In this document: one piece after another, positions 52,151 to 61,429 of the stretch
Position numbering within the stretch: the stretch's first letter is position 1
Layout: every line of letters starts with the position of its first letter
Made by a program: the position numbers and the translations under genes
The notes under the pieces: generated by a model
Seen by the model: the letters and a program-made list of their open reading frames with translations, nothing else
What the model was told of the DNA's origin: nothing
Database searches by the model: none
Assembly (NCBI RefSeq): GCF_000384115.1
Contig: NZ_KB913029.1
Span: 1,708,907 to 1,772,906 of the forward strand
Direction: 5' to 3'
DNA length: 64,000 nt
DNA from: Sporichthya polymorpha DSM 43042
GTDB lineage: Bacteria; Actinomycetota; Actinomycetes; Sporichthyales; Sporichthyaceae

Positions 52151-53760
52151 GCCAGCTCGATCGTGGTCAGGTCGAAGATCCCGAAGACCCCGAGCGAAGC
52201 CGACGCGATGTCGGTGGACCAGCCACCGGCGATCACCGGGTAGTACAGGGGAATGGCAGGCATCAGCGTTCGCAGCCGCCGCTCGGCCTGTCGGTACACC
52301 GCGTTCGCCTTCGCCGGGTCGGCCGTACGAGCCGCCTTCGCGAGCAGGGTGTCGAACTTGGCGTCCGAGAAGTCACCGTCGTTGACCACGGCGCCCGACG
52401 CGAACTGCGGCGTCAGGAAGTTCTCCAGTGAGGGGTAGTCAGCGAGCCAGCCGGCGCGGAACATCCCGGTCTGCTTGCGGTTCTCGACCCGGCTCCGGAA
52501 CGTGGCGAAGTCGCGGACGGCGGTCGGCTTGCAGGTGACCCCAAGGGTGCTCTGAATGGACCTGCACACGGCCTTGACCCACGCCTCGTGGTCGGCGCCG
52601 GCGTGGAAGGAGATGCGCAGCGGGGCGGCGTGGCCACCGGCCTCCTTGAACAGCTTCTTCGCCTGCTTCGGGTTGTAGGCGCAGGCCGGCCCGCAACCCT
52701 TGCGGTCGGTACCGAACGCTCCCGGCGGCGACCATCCCGTGGCCGCACCCGCGCCGCGCCCCCACACCGCGCGGACCACCGCGTTCCGGTCGATCGCGAG
52801 CGACAACGCGCGGCGGAGCTTCGCGCTGCCGTAACTCCGGTCCGCCTTCGGGGACGGGAACCAGATCATCTGCAACGCCATCGACGGCGCGCGGGCGACG
52901 CGGTCCCCCAGCTGACGCTCGTAGACCTGCGGGGTCAGGAGGGAGACCTCGTCCATCAGATCCACGTCGCCGGCGAGGAGATCGGCCCACGCCTCGGAGT
53001 GGTCCGTGTACGGCCGCAGTGTCACCCGACCCACCGACGGCGGGGTCGGGCCCGTGTAACCGGGATTCGCGGAGAGGACGAATCCACCGGAGGGGCTGCC
53101 GGACTCCACCCGGTACGGACCGGCCCCGACCGGGCGCCGCTGAAACGCAGCGCCGTTGTCCGCGAAGAACGACGGCGGCAGGGGCGCGAAGGCCAGCATC
53201 CCGAGCCGCTGCGGGAACGTGGAGCCGGGACGGCTGAGCTTCACCGTGAAGGTGCGCTCGCCGGTGACCTTCAGCCCGGACAGAGTCTTCGTCCTCGGCT
53301 TCTTCCCCGCCACCTTGTGAAAACCCGCAATGGGCTGGAACAGGAACTGGTTCGCCTGCTTGTTGGGTCCGTAGGCGCCGCGGTTCCAGGCCCTCACGAA
53401 GTCGGCCGCGCGCACGGGGGTCCCGTCCGAGTACCGCGCGTTCGAGCGCAGGGTGATCGTGAACTTCTGCGCATCCTTGGTGGCGATGGACGCGGCGAGG
53501 TCGTTCAGCGCGCGCCCGGTCGCCCGGTCGTAGCGGACCAGCCGAGCGGTGACCGCGTCGAGCACCCGCATCCCACACAACTCGGCGGTGTCCGAGGGCA
53601 CCAACGGTCGCGCCGCGGGACACCTCGCGACGGTGATCGCCCCGGTGGGTGCGGTTGGCGCTGCCGGCCCGGCCACCTCCGCCACCCCGGCACAGCCACT
53701 GAGGATCACCGCCGCCGCTGCACCGGCCGCCGCCGTCTCACGGCGTCGCGAGGTTGTCAT
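52147..53760 (-). CDS. Peptide-binding lipoprotein, second receptor of the Opp system
   Basis: 537 residues of family SBP_bac_5. Lipoprotein signal ends VILSGC, start at ATG 53760 behind GGGAGGAGG. Typical core: [52 protein letters not shown]. Conserved Cys pair [17 protein letters not shown]. It overlaps oppD by 23 bases and oppF by 4, so it is expressed with the transporter. Paralogous to 56811-58487 throughout, including the [16 protein letters not shown] segment. Confidence 0.9.
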   Translation of the reverse strand: MTTSRRRETAAAGAAAAVILSGCAGVAEVAGPAAPTAPTGAITVARCPAARPLVPSDTAELCGMRVLDAVTARLVRYDRATGRALNDLAASIATKDAQKFTITLRSNARYSDGTPVRAADFVRAWNRGAYGPNKQANQFLFQPIAGFHKVAGKKPRTKTLSGLKVTGERTFTVKLSRPGSTFPQRLGMLAFAPLPPSFFADNGAAFQRRPVGAGPYRVESGSPSGGFVLSANPGYTGPTPPSVGRVTLRPYTDHSEAWADLLAGDVDLMDEVSLLTPQVYERQLGDRVARAPSMALQMIWFPSPKADRSYGSAKLRRALSLAIDRNAVVRAVWGRGAGAATGWSPPGAFGTDRKGCGPACAYNPKQAKKLFKEAGGHAAPLRISFHAGADHEAWVKAVCRSIQSTLGVTCKPTAVRDFATFRSRVENRKQTGMFRAGWLADYPSLENFLTPQFASGAVVNDGDFSDAKFDTLLAKAARTADPAKANAVYRQAERRLRTLMPAIPLYYPVIAGGWSTDIASASLGVFGIFDLTTIELA

Positions 53761-54781
53761 TCCGCACCTCCTCCCAGTAGTGGCAGGCGCTGCCGCGGCC
53801 ACCGGGGATCTCGTACAGGGGCGGGTTGTCGACCTCGCAGCGGGCCCGCTTGCGCGGGCAGCGCGGGTGGAAGGCGCAGCCGCTCGGCAGGCGGGTAAGG
53901 GTCGGCGGCAGACCCTTGATCACCGAGATGTCCTGGCCCTTCATGTCGAGCCGCGGGATCGAGGACAGCAGCCCCTCGGTGTAGGGGTGGGCCGGCGCCG
54001 CGTAGAGATCGTGGACCGTCGCCTCCTCCACGATGCGGCCCGCGTACATGACCGCGCACTTGTCTGCGACGTCGGCGACGACACCGAGGTCGTGCGTGAT
54101 GAGGATCAGGCCCATGCCCATGTCGCGCTGCAACTCGGCGAGCAGGTCCATCACCTGGGCCTGCACGGTGACGTCGAGCGCGGTGGTCGGCTCGTCCGCG
54201 ATCAGCAGCGCGGGATTCAGCGCGATGGACATCGCGATCATGACGCGCTGGCGCATACCGCCCGAGAACTGGTGCGGATAGTCGTTGACGCGGGACTTGG
54301 CGGACGGGATCCGCACCCGGTCCATCAGTTCGATCGCCTGAGCCTTGGCGTCCTTGCGCGACATGCCCTGGTGGACCCGGAACATCTCGCCGATCTGCCA
54401 GCCGACGGTGAAGACCGGGTTCAGCGAGGACAGCGCGTCCTGGAAGATCATCGCCATCTCGGCGCCGCGCAGTTGGCGCCGCTCCTCGGGCGGAAGTTCG
54501 AAGAGGTTCTGCCCGCGGAATCGGACCTGACCGCCCGTCACGAAACCCGGGGGAGAGTCCAGGATCCCCATGATCGCCTGGGCCGTGACGCTCTTGCCGG
54601 AACCGGACTCACCGAGCACGGCCAGCGTCTCGCCGGCGTTGACCGTGTAGGTCACGCCGTTGACGGCCTTGGCCACACCCTCGCGGGTACGGAACTCCAC
54701 CTGCAGGTCCTCGACCGCCAGGAGCGGGGCGTCCGCCGACGGCAGTTCGAAGGAGACCTCGGTCGGCTGTTCAGCTGCCAC
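53738..54781 (-). CDS. oppD: Oligopeptide ABC transporter ATP-binding protein OppD
   Basis: 347 residues. Walker A GESGSGKSV, Q-loop MIFQDALSSLNPVFTV, signature FSGGMRQRVMIAMSIALNPA, Walker B LLIADEPTTALDVT, H-loop ITHDLGVVA, and the C-terminal Cys-containing Opp extension (PSGCAFHPRCPRKRARC). GTG start at 54781, 11 bases behind oppC. Confidence 0.94.
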   Translation of the reverse strand: MAAEQPTEVSFELPSADAPLLAVEDLQVEFRTREGVAKAVNGVTYTVNAGETLAVLGESGSGKSVTAQAIMGILDSPPGFVTGGQVRFRGQNLFELPPEERRQLRGAEMAMIFQDALSSLNPVFTVGWQIGEMFRVHQGMSRKDAKAQAIELMDRVRIPSAKSRVNDYPHQFSGGMRQRVMIAMSIALNPALLIADEPTTALDVTVQAQVMDLLAELQRDMGMGLILITHDLGVVADVADKCAVMYAGRIVEEATVHDLYAAPAHPYTEGLLSSIPRLDMKGQDISVIKGLPPTLTRLPSGCAFHPRCPRKRARCEVDNPPLYEIPGGRGSACHYWEEVRNDNLATP

Positions 54782-54792
54782 TCGTGGTCCTC

Positions 54793-55728
54793 TCAGCGCA
54801 GCTTCGGGTCGAGGGCGTCACGCACGGCGTCGCCGAGCATGATGAACGCCAGGACCGTGATCGACAGGAACACCGCCGGGAAGAACAGCATGTGCGGACT
54901 CGACTGCATGTAGCCCGTGGCGCGGTTGATGTCGATACCCCAGGAGACGACCGGCGGACGCAGACCGACGCCGAGGTAGGACAACGTGGCCTCGGCGCCG
55001 ATGAACGCACCGAGCGCGACGGTCGCGTAGACGATGGCCGGCTGGACCGCGTTCGGCAGCACGTGCGTCCGCAGGATGCGTGGCGAGGAGGCTCCCAGCG
55101 CCCGCGCCGCGGCGACGTAGTCCGCCTGTTTGATCTGCAGGACGCTCGACCTCATCAGGCGGCCCATCGCCGGCCAGACGAGGACGGTCAACGCCAGGAC
55201 GACCTTCATCACCGGTATCCAGAACGCGGTGTCGGATCCCGTGGGCAGCGAGATCAGCACGATGATCGCGCCGAGGATGAACGGAATGCCGTAGAAGACA
55301 TCGGCGGTCCGGGAAATGATGGTGTCCACGAAGCCGCCGAAGTACCCGGCGATCATGCCGAGCGTGACCCCGACGATGAACACCATCGCCGCGGCGAGCA
55401 CACCGACGACCACCGAGGCCCGCGCGCCGTAGATGGTGCGCGCGTACACGTCACAGCCCAGCAGGTCGCGCCCGAACCAGGCGTCACCTGACGGTCCTTC
55501 ACGGGCGTACAGAGGCGCGCAGTCGCGGGGGCCGCGAGAGGTGAACAGGCCCGGGAAGGCGGCCATCACGATCAGGATCGCGATCAGAATGACCGCGACG
55601 ATGACCATCGGGCGCTTGCGCAGGTCGTCCCAGGCGTCGCGGCCGAGGGAACGCGCGGACTCCTCGTGAACCTCACCCCCGACGTGTGACGAGCTGAGGT
55701 CGGCCGAGACTGCGGACGGGTCACTCAT
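54793..55728 (-). CDS. oppC: Oligopeptide ABC transporter permease OppC
   Basis: 311 residues, six membrane segments. N-terminal OppC domain with RKRPMVIVAVILIAILIVMA, an outside loop with two Cys (RDCAPLY, LLGCDVYART), and the EAA loop YVAAARALGASSPRILRTHV. Its start overlaps the oppB stop by 8 bases. Confidence 0.94.
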   Translation of the reverse strand: MSDPSAVSADLSSSHVGGEVHEESARSLGRDAWDDLRKRPMVIVAVILIAILIVMAAFPGLFTSRGPRDCAPLYAREGPSGDAWFGRDLLGCDVYARTIYGARASVVVGVLAAAMVFIVGVTLGMIAGYFGGFVDTIISRTADVFYGIPFILGAIIVLISLPTGSDTAFWIPVMKVVLALTVLVWPAMGRLMRSSVLQIKQADYVAAARALGASSPRILRTHVLPNAVQPAIVYATVALGAFIGAEATLSYLGVGLRPPVVSWGIDINRATGYMQSSPHMLFFPAVFLSITVLAFIMLGDAVRDALDPKLR

Positions 55729-56644
55729 AACGAATCCTCGGGTCGAGGACGGCGTACAGGAGGTCGATGATCAGGCTGACCAGGAGGAAGATCAGGATCA
55801 GGAAGGTCGAGACGCCGACGACCAGCGCCCCTTCCCGCAGCGAGATGCCGCGGAACACGAGGCCACCGATGCCGGGGATGTTGAAGATGCCCTCGGTCAC
55901 GATCGCCCCGCCGAGCAGGCCACCGAACTCCGTGCCGAGGAAGGTGATGATCGGGATCATCGAGTTCCGCATGGTGTGGATGCCGACGACGCGGCGCTCC
56001 GGCATGCCTTTCGCTCTCGCGGTGCGGACGTAGTCCGCGCGGAGGTTCTCCGCGACGCTGGTCCTGGTTATTCGGGTGGCATACGCGAGCGACAGGGAAC
56101 CCACCGCCATGCCCGGCATGATCAGCTGCCCCCAGGACCCGGTCGTCGCGGTCACCGGGAACAGGCCCAGCTTGATCCCCAGGAAGTACTGCATGGTCGT
56201 GCCGATGACGAAGATCGGCAGCGAGATCACCAACAGGGTGCCCGCGAGCGAGAACCGGTCGAAGAGCCCGTTGCGGCGCACCCCGGCCAGGACACCGGCG
56301 CCGACACCCACGATCGCGACGAAGATGATCGCGATCGTGCCCAGCCGGAGGGTCACCGGATAGGTCCGCTTGATCTCCTCCAGCACGTCGTCGCCGGCGG
56401 CCGTCGTCCCGAAGTCGCCCTGCGCGAGCCCCTTCAGGTAGTGGCCGTACTGGACGGGCAGCGGGTCGTTGAGGTGCAGGCGCTCGGTCTCGGCCCGGAC
56501 GTACTCCGCCGAGCAGGGTCGCTCGCCGCACTTGCCCGCCAGCGGGTCGCCCGGCAGGGCGTAGACCATCGCGAAGACGAGGAAGGTCGCACCGAGTAGG
56601 ACGAACGCCATCTGGAGAAGGCGCCTGAGGACGTAACGACCCAT
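55721..56644 (-). CDS. oppB: Oligopeptide ABC transporter permease OppB
   Basis: 307 residues, six membrane segments. Starts MGRYVLRRLLQMAFVLLGAT, then FAMVYALPGDPL, and EAA loop YVRTARAKGMPERRVVGIHT. Normal OppB length. A hairpin at 56746-56778 separates it from the first receptor gene, so it is probably expressed at a lower level than that receptor. Confidence 0.94.
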   Translation of the reverse strand: MGRYVLRRLLQMAFVLLGATFLVFAMVYALPGDPLAGKCGERPCSAEYVRAETERLHLNDPLPVQYGHYLKGLAQGDFGTTAAGDDVLEEIKRTYPVTLRLGTIAIIFVAIVGVGAGVLAGVRRNGLFDRFSLAGTLLVISLPIFVIGTTMQYFLGIKLGLFPVTATTGSWGQLIMPGMAVGSLSLAYATRITRTSVAENLRADYVRTARAKGMPERRVVGIHTMRNSMIPIITFLGTEFGGLLGGAIVTEGIFNIPGIGGLVFRGISLREGALVVGVSTFLILIFLLVSLIIDLLYAVLDPRIRYE

Positions 56645-56745
56645 CAGCAGCTCCAGGGGACGGTCTGAGCACCGGGCGGGCGGCCCGGCGCGATCAGGCT
56701 ACGCGGATCCGGTCGGTCCGGCGCCGAACCGGGCTCCGGAACAGC

Positions 56746-56778
56746 GATGGTCCCCCGCGGAGAGTGCGAGGGACCATC
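56746..56778 (-). terminator. Hairpin between receptor and permease genes
   Basis: GATGGTCCC (56746-56754) and exact complement (56770-56778) around 15 bases, without a clear T-run. It probably stabilises the receptor mRNA or partly ends transcription, which fits the higher demand for receptor than for permease. Confidence 0.55.
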
Positions 56779-56810
56779 AGCTGACGGTGGAACCGGTTCG
56801 GCGCGTGGAC

Positions 56811-58487
56811 TTACTTGATGACCGTCACCGACGAGAAGTCGTAGGTGCCGAACACCGTGACCTTCACGTTGGTGACCTTGTTCGAGTGACCGTGGATGGC
56901 AGCGCCGTACCAGAGCGGGATGGCGGGCATGTCCGCGGCCAGCAGGGCCTCGGCCTGCTGGTAGAGCGCGTAGCCCTCCTCCTCGCTCTCCGCCGCCGCG
57001 GCGTCGTTCAGCAGCTTGTCGAACTCCTTGTTCGAGTAGTTGCCGTCGTTCGACGAGGCGCCGGTCTTGTAGATGGGCTCAAGGAAGTTCTCGATCGACG
57101 GGTAGTCCATCTGCCACCCGGTCCGGAACATGCCCTTCTGCTCCTTGGCCTCGATCGCGGAGCGGAAGCTGGCGAAGTCGACCGAGCCCTTGGCGATGCA
57201 TTCGACGCCGAGGACGTCGCGGATGCTGTTGCAGACCGCCTCGGTCCAGACCTCGTGGTTCCCGCCGCCGTTGTAGGAGAGCGTCATCGTGCCGGTGTAG
57301 CCCCCGGCCTCCTCGAAGAGCTGCTTCGCCCGGTCGGGGTCGAAGGTGCAGAACTCGCCGCAGGCGCCGGCCTTGAAGCCGTTGACGACCGGGGAGACCC
57401 AGCCGGTGGCCGGCTCGCGCTCCGGGAACGCGAGCTTGATGACCTGCTCCCGGTCGATCGCCATGGAGATCGCCTGGCGGAGCTTCGGGTTCTCGTACGA
57501 CGGGTCGGTCTTCGTCGGCGGGAACGTGATCGACTGGAACACGCCCTCCGCCCGGGTCGCGAAGCGCCCGGCGAGGTCCCGCGCGTAGAGCCGGTCGAGC
57601 TGCTTGCTCGTCGGGATGATGTTCGTGATGTCCAGCTGGTTCGCCTGCACGTCCGCGTAGGCGGCGTCCTCGCTGGTGTAGATCCGGTAGATGACCTTGT
57701 CGATGTGCGGCTTGCGCGCCCGGTCGTAGTTCGGGTCCTTCTCGAGGACGATCTCGCGGTCCGGGTTGAACGTGACCAGCTTGAACGGACCGGCGCCGAT
57801 GGGCTTCTTGCCGAAGGCCTTGCCCTTGTCCTTGAAGAAGGAGTCGGGCAGCGGCGAGAACGCGGTGTAGCCGAGGCGGATCGGGAAGGTCGAGTTACGC
57901 CGCGCCAGCGTGATGGTGAAGGTCGTGTCGTTGACCTTCTTCAGGCCCGAGAGCTCTTCGGCCTCGGGCTCCGGCGGGTCCTTCGGGCCGTCGCCGTCCG
58001 GGTCCTCCGGGTTCACGTCCTCGAAGCCCTGGATCTGGGAGAAGAAGGACGCGTTCTGCTGCGCGTTCTTCGCGTACGCGGCGAAGTTCCACGCGTCGAT
58101 GAAGCTGTCGGCGTCGACCTCGGTGCCGTCGTGGAACTTGACGCCCTTGAGGAGCTTGACCGTGAAGGTCTTGCTGTCCTTGGTCTCGATCGACTCGGCC
58201 AGGTCGTTCTCGAGAGCGCCGGTCTCCGGGTGGTACCGGACCAGCTTCGCGGTGACGTTGTCGAGCACGTCGCCACCGCAGACCTCGGCGGTGTCGGCCG
58301 GCAGCAGGGGGCGCTCGGGCTTGCAGCCGTGGACGCTGACCTCGCCGCCCTCGGTGATCGGGCCGGTCAGGTTGCCCTGAGCGTCCGAACCGGCGCTGCT
58401 GTCGTCGTCTCCGCCACAGCCGGCCGCCAGGAGCATCCCCGCGGCGGCCAGCGCCACCACTTTGTGTCCGCGCTTCAGGGCTCTCAT
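56811..58487 (-). CDS. oppA: Peptide-binding lipoprotein, first receptor of the Opp system
   Basis: 558 residues, family SBP_bac_5. Lipobox LAAGC at residues 19-23 followed by an acidic GGDDDSS linker. Core: KGVKFHDGTEVDADSFIDAW, IGAGPFKLVTFNP, LRQAISMAIDREQVIKLAFP, and TGWQMDYPSIENFLEPIYKT. ATG 58487 has AGGAGGAG at good spacing. First gene of the opp operon; the promoter must lie in 58488-58705 behind the CCA enzyme gene. Confidence 0.93.
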   Translation of the reverse strand: MRALKRGHKVVALAAAGMLLAAGCGGDDDSSAGSDAQGNLTGPITEGGEVSVHGCKPERPLLPADTAEVCGGDVLDNVTAKLVRYHPETGALENDLAESIETKDSKTFTVKLLKGVKFHDGTEVDADSFIDAWNFAAYAKNAQQNASFFSQIQGFEDVNPEDPDGDGPKDPPEPEAEELSGLKKVNDTTFTITLARRNSTFPIRLGYTAFSPLPDSFFKDKGKAFGKKPIGAGPFKLVTFNPDREIVLEKDPNYDRARKPHIDKVIYRIYTSEDAAYADVQANQLDITNIIPTSKQLDRLYARDLAGRFATRAEGVFQSITFPPTKTDPSYENPKLRQAISMAIDREQVIKLAFPEREPATGWVSPVVNGFKAGACGEFCTFDPDRAKQLFEEAGGYTGTMTLSYNGGGNHEVWTEAVCNSIRDVLGVECIAKGSVDFASFRSAIEAKEQKGMFRTGWQMDYPSIENFLEPIYKTGASSNDGNYSNKEFDKLLNDAAAAESEEEGYALYQQAEALLAADMPAIPLWYGAAIHGHSNKVTNVKVTVFGTYDFSSVTVIK

Positions 58488-58705
58488 CCGGTCGCTCCTC
58501 CTAGCAGGCTGTCCAAGCAGGGTGGTTACGCAGGGTGGTGCTCTCAGAGCATTCCTACATCCGCCGAGGTCACTCGGCATAGGTGACTCGCACCGTAGGC
58601 AGGGTTAAGTGCCCAACGGCAGGGCCTGTTACCGGTTCGGAATGCGTTTCGGGTGTTGCGCCGGGACGGAACGCCCTATTGGAGCGGATTGTCCGTTCCG
58701 CTGCG

Positions 58706-60205
58706 TTACTGCGGCGTTCCGGTTCCGTTCCCGGACTCCGGTCGGGCCGCCCACCAGGCGTGGAGTTCGGCGCGGGCCTCGTCGTCGGTCATCGGACCGC
58801 GGTCCATGCGGAGCTCGAGGAGGTGCTGGTACGCCTCGCCGACCAGCGGGCCGGGCCGGATCCCGAGCTCGGCCATGATCGCGTTGCCGTCGAGGGCGGG
58901 ACGGATCGCGGCCAGCTCCTCCTGCTCGGCGAGCGCGGCGATGCGCTCCTCGAGGGAGTCGTAGGAGCGGGCGAGGGCGGCGGCCTTGCGCTTGTTGCGC
59001 GTGGTGCAGTCGGCACGCGTCAGCTTGTGGAGCCGCGGGAGCAGGTGCCCGGCGTCGCGCACGTACCGGCGGACCGCGGAGTCGGTCCACTCCCCGGTGC
59101 CGTAACCGTGGAAGCGCAGGTGCAGCTCGACGAGCCGGGAGACGTCCTCGGTCGTGGCCTTGTCGAACCGGAGCGCCTTCATCCGCGCCGCGGTCAGCTT
59201 TTTCCCGACCACCTCGTGGTGGTGGAAGCTGACGCGGCCGCCCGGCTCGTTCCGCCGGGTCTTCGGCTTGCCGACGTCGTGCATGAGCGCGGCGAAGCGG
59301 AGCGTGAAGTCCGGCCCGTCGTCCTCGAGGTCGATGGCCTGCTCGAGCACGGTCAGCGTGTGCTCGTAGACGTCCTTGTGGCGGTGGTGCTCGTCGATCT
59401 CCAGGCGCATCCTGGGCACCTCGGGCAGGACCCGTTCCGCGAGACCGGTCTCGACCAGGATCTCGAGCCCGCGCCGCGGGAACCGCGCGCACACGAGCTT
59501 GACCAGCTCGTCGCGCACCCGCTCCGCGGAGACGATCTCGATCCGGTCGGCCATCGCCGTCATGGCCTCGTGCACCTCGGGGGCGATGCCGACGCCGAGC
59601 TGCGCGGCGAACCGGGCGGCGCGCATCATCCGCAGCGGGTCGTCGGAGAAGGACTCCTCCGGGCTGCGGGGCGTGCGCAGGATGCCGGCCGCGAGATCGA
59701 CCAGCCCGTTGTGCGGGTCGACGAAGCGGATGTCCGGCAGCTCGACCGCCATCGCGTTGACGGTGAAGTCCCGCCGGACCAGGTCCTCGGCGAGGCTGGT
59801 GCCGTACTGCACCTCGGGCTTGCGGGAGGACCGGTCGTAGGCGTCGGTCCGCCAGGTGGTGATCTCGAGCTGGAAGGCCGCACGCCGGGCGCCGATCGTG
59901 CCGAAGGCGGCGCCGACGTCCCAGATCGCCTCGGCCCAGCCGCGCAGGATCTCGGCCGTCTGCTCGGGGCGGGCGGAGGTCGTGAAGTCGAGGTCGGCGC
60001 CGAGCCGGCCGAGCAGCGCGTCGCGGACCGAGCCGCCGACGAGCGCGATTTGCTCCCCGGCCGCGACGAAACGCTCCGCGAGCTCGACGGCCACCGGCGC
60101 GGCCTTGAGCAGCTCGGTCACCGCACGCCGCTGCGCCGCCGACAGGGCCGCCGGGTTCGGGGTCGGCGAGGGGGTCGACGGGGCGGAAGTGGGGCGTCCG
60201 GACAC
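58706..60205 (-). CDS. pcnA: CCA-adding tRNA nucleotidyltransferase
   Basis: 499 residues from GTG 60205. Head domain ALVGGSVRDALLGRLGADLD (nucleotidyltransferase motif GGxVRD and DxD), then YGTSLAEDLVRRDFTVNAMA, neck RAARFAAQLGV and an HD domain in the C-terminal half (FAALMHDVGKPKTR, VSFHHHEVVG). Adds or repairs the 3' CCA of tRNAs; the tRNA-Ala in this window lacks an encoded CCA. Divergent from the secreted-protein, Nudix, DUF6049, murJ set, as in mycobacteria. Confidence 0.95.
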   Translation of the reverse strand: MSGRPTSAPSTPSPTPNPAALSAAQRRAVTELLKAAPVAVELAERFVAAGEQIALVGGSVRDALLGRLGADLDFTTSARPEQTAEILRGWAEAIWDVGAAFGTIGARRAAFQLEITTWRTDAYDRSSRKPEVQYGTSLAEDLVRRDFTVNAMAVELPDIRFVDPHNGLVDLAAGILRTPRSPEESFSDDPLRMMRAARFAAQLGVGIAPEVHEAMTAMADRIEIVSAERVRDELVKLVCARFPRRGLEILVETGLAERVLPEVPRMRLEIDEHHRHKDVYEHTLTVLEQAIDLEDDGPDFTLRFAALMHDVGKPKTRRNEPGGRVSFHHHEVVGKKLTAARMKALRFDKATTEDVSRLVELHLRFHGYGTGEWTDSAVRRYVRDAGHLLPRLHKLTRADCTTRNKRKAAALARSYDSLEERIAALAEQEELAAIRPALDGNAIMAELGIRPGPLVGEAYQHLLELRMDRGPMTDDEARAELHAWWAARPESGNGTGTPQ

Positions 60206-60327
60206 GAGGGGCCAGCCTAGGTGACGGGGTCCGACGCCACGACGATCGGCCAAAAGGGGACCAAATCCCGACATCGGACTGCGACGCAGGTCACCCTGTG
60301 ATCATCCGACACCCCTGGAGCGTCCCG

Positions 60328-60843
60328 ATGTCGCTGGTCAGTCCTTCCGCCGGTCTACTCGCCGCCTCTCTCGTCGCGGCCGGCGTCGCCCTGCCGCTCG
60401 CCGCCGCCGCACCCGCGTCCGCCGCCTGCCTGGCCGGGACCGTGTACCAGATCACCGAGCACCAGCGCACCCACCTCAAGGTGGGCGGCACGACGATCAA
60501 GTTCAACAAGCCCGGTACCCACACCGTGGAGATCACCAAGAAGGGTCTGCTGACCGCGAAGTACGGCACGGGCGACGTCGACGACCAGCTCGGCATCAAG
60601 AAGGCCGTCCAGGCCAAGTGGCCCAAGGTCAAGAACGCCGTGCACGTCACCAAGGGTCACAAGAAGACCTTCAAGACGGGCTCGGACGAGCGGGTCACCG
60701 TGAGCTACGCCAGCTACGGCGACCAGGTCAAGTGGGCCAAGGTGGCGGTCAAGAGCAACTGCTCGACCACCGTCCTGGACTCCGGCACCGCGAAGTTCCC
60801 GCGACGCAACCTCGACTGGCTCTTCGCGATCGCCATCAGCTGA
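60328..60843 (+). CDS. Secreted protein of unknown function
   Basis: 171 residues from ATG 60328 (CTGGAGCG upstream). A signal peptide ends near APASAA, followed by a basic, beta-rich domain with two Cys (AACLAGTVYQIT, VKSNCSTTVL) and many Lys/Thr (HTVEITKKGLLTAKYGTG, TKGHKKTFKTGSDERVTVSY). Ends LDWLFAIAIS. No family recognised. Lies between the divergent CCA enzyme gene and the Nudix gene. Confidence 0.65.
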   Translation: MSLVSPSAGLLAASLVAAGVALPLAAAAPASAACLAGTVYQITEHQRTHLKVGGTTIKFNKPGTHTVEITKKGLLTAKYGTGDVDDQLGIKKAVQAKWPKVKNAVHVTKGHKKTFKTGSDERVTVSYASYGDQVKWAKVAVKSNCSTTVLDSGTAKFPRRNLDWLFAIAIS

Positions 60844-60949
60844 CGCGCTGCCGGAGCTGACATCGCACCCGCCGGGCGTGGCCGGACACAGCCGCGCTCG
60901 GCGGAGCAACGGCCCACGCCCGGAGTGATCACCGGTCTAGCATCGAGGG

Positions 60950-61429
60950 ATGCCGTCGCCCTCGCCGTCGCCGTCCAAGCGGTTACGGACCGTGTCGGAG
61001 GTCTCGGCCGGCGGCCTCGTCGTGGACCGCGCCGGGCCGGTGCCTCAGGGTGCCCTGATCGGGCGCCTCGACAAGCGCGGCCGCCTGCTCTGGTCCCTGC
61101 CGAAGGGCCACCTCGAGGCGGGCGAGACGGCGGAGGACGCCGCCGTCCGTGAGGTCGAGGAGGAGACCGGCATCCGGGGCTCCGTCCTGGCCAAACTGGG
61201 TGTGATCGACTTCTGGTTCGTCGCCGGCGGCGCCCGGATCCACAAGACCGTGCACCACTTCCTCCTCGAGGCGCAGTCCGGCGAACTGTCCGACGCCGAC
61301 GTCGAGGTGGACGAGGTGGCCTGGGTCCCGCTGGAGGAGCTGCCGTCCCGGCTGGCCTACGACACCGAGCGCAAGCTGATGGCCAAGGTGCCCGAACAGC
61401 TGGCGATCGCGGCCGAGCAGACGCCGTGA
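60950..61429 (+). CDS. Nudix hydrolase (MutT4-like position)
   Basis: 159 residues. Nudix box [20 protein letters not shown] followed by TG, preceded by LWSLPK. Unlike the AICE Nudix, the N-terminus is a Pro/Ser run (PSPSPSPSK). The same gene lies between pcnA and the DUF6049 gene in mycobacteria (mutT4). Substrate not determined. Its stop overlaps the next GTG. Confidence 0.88.
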   Translation: MPSPSPSPSKRLRTVSEVSAGGLVVDRAGPVPQGALIGRLDKRGRLLWSLPKGHLEAGETAEDAAVREVEEETGIRGSVLAKLGVIDFWFVAGGARIHKTVHHFLLEAQSGELSDADVEVDEVAWVPLEELPSRLAYDTERKLMAKVPEQLAIAAEQTP

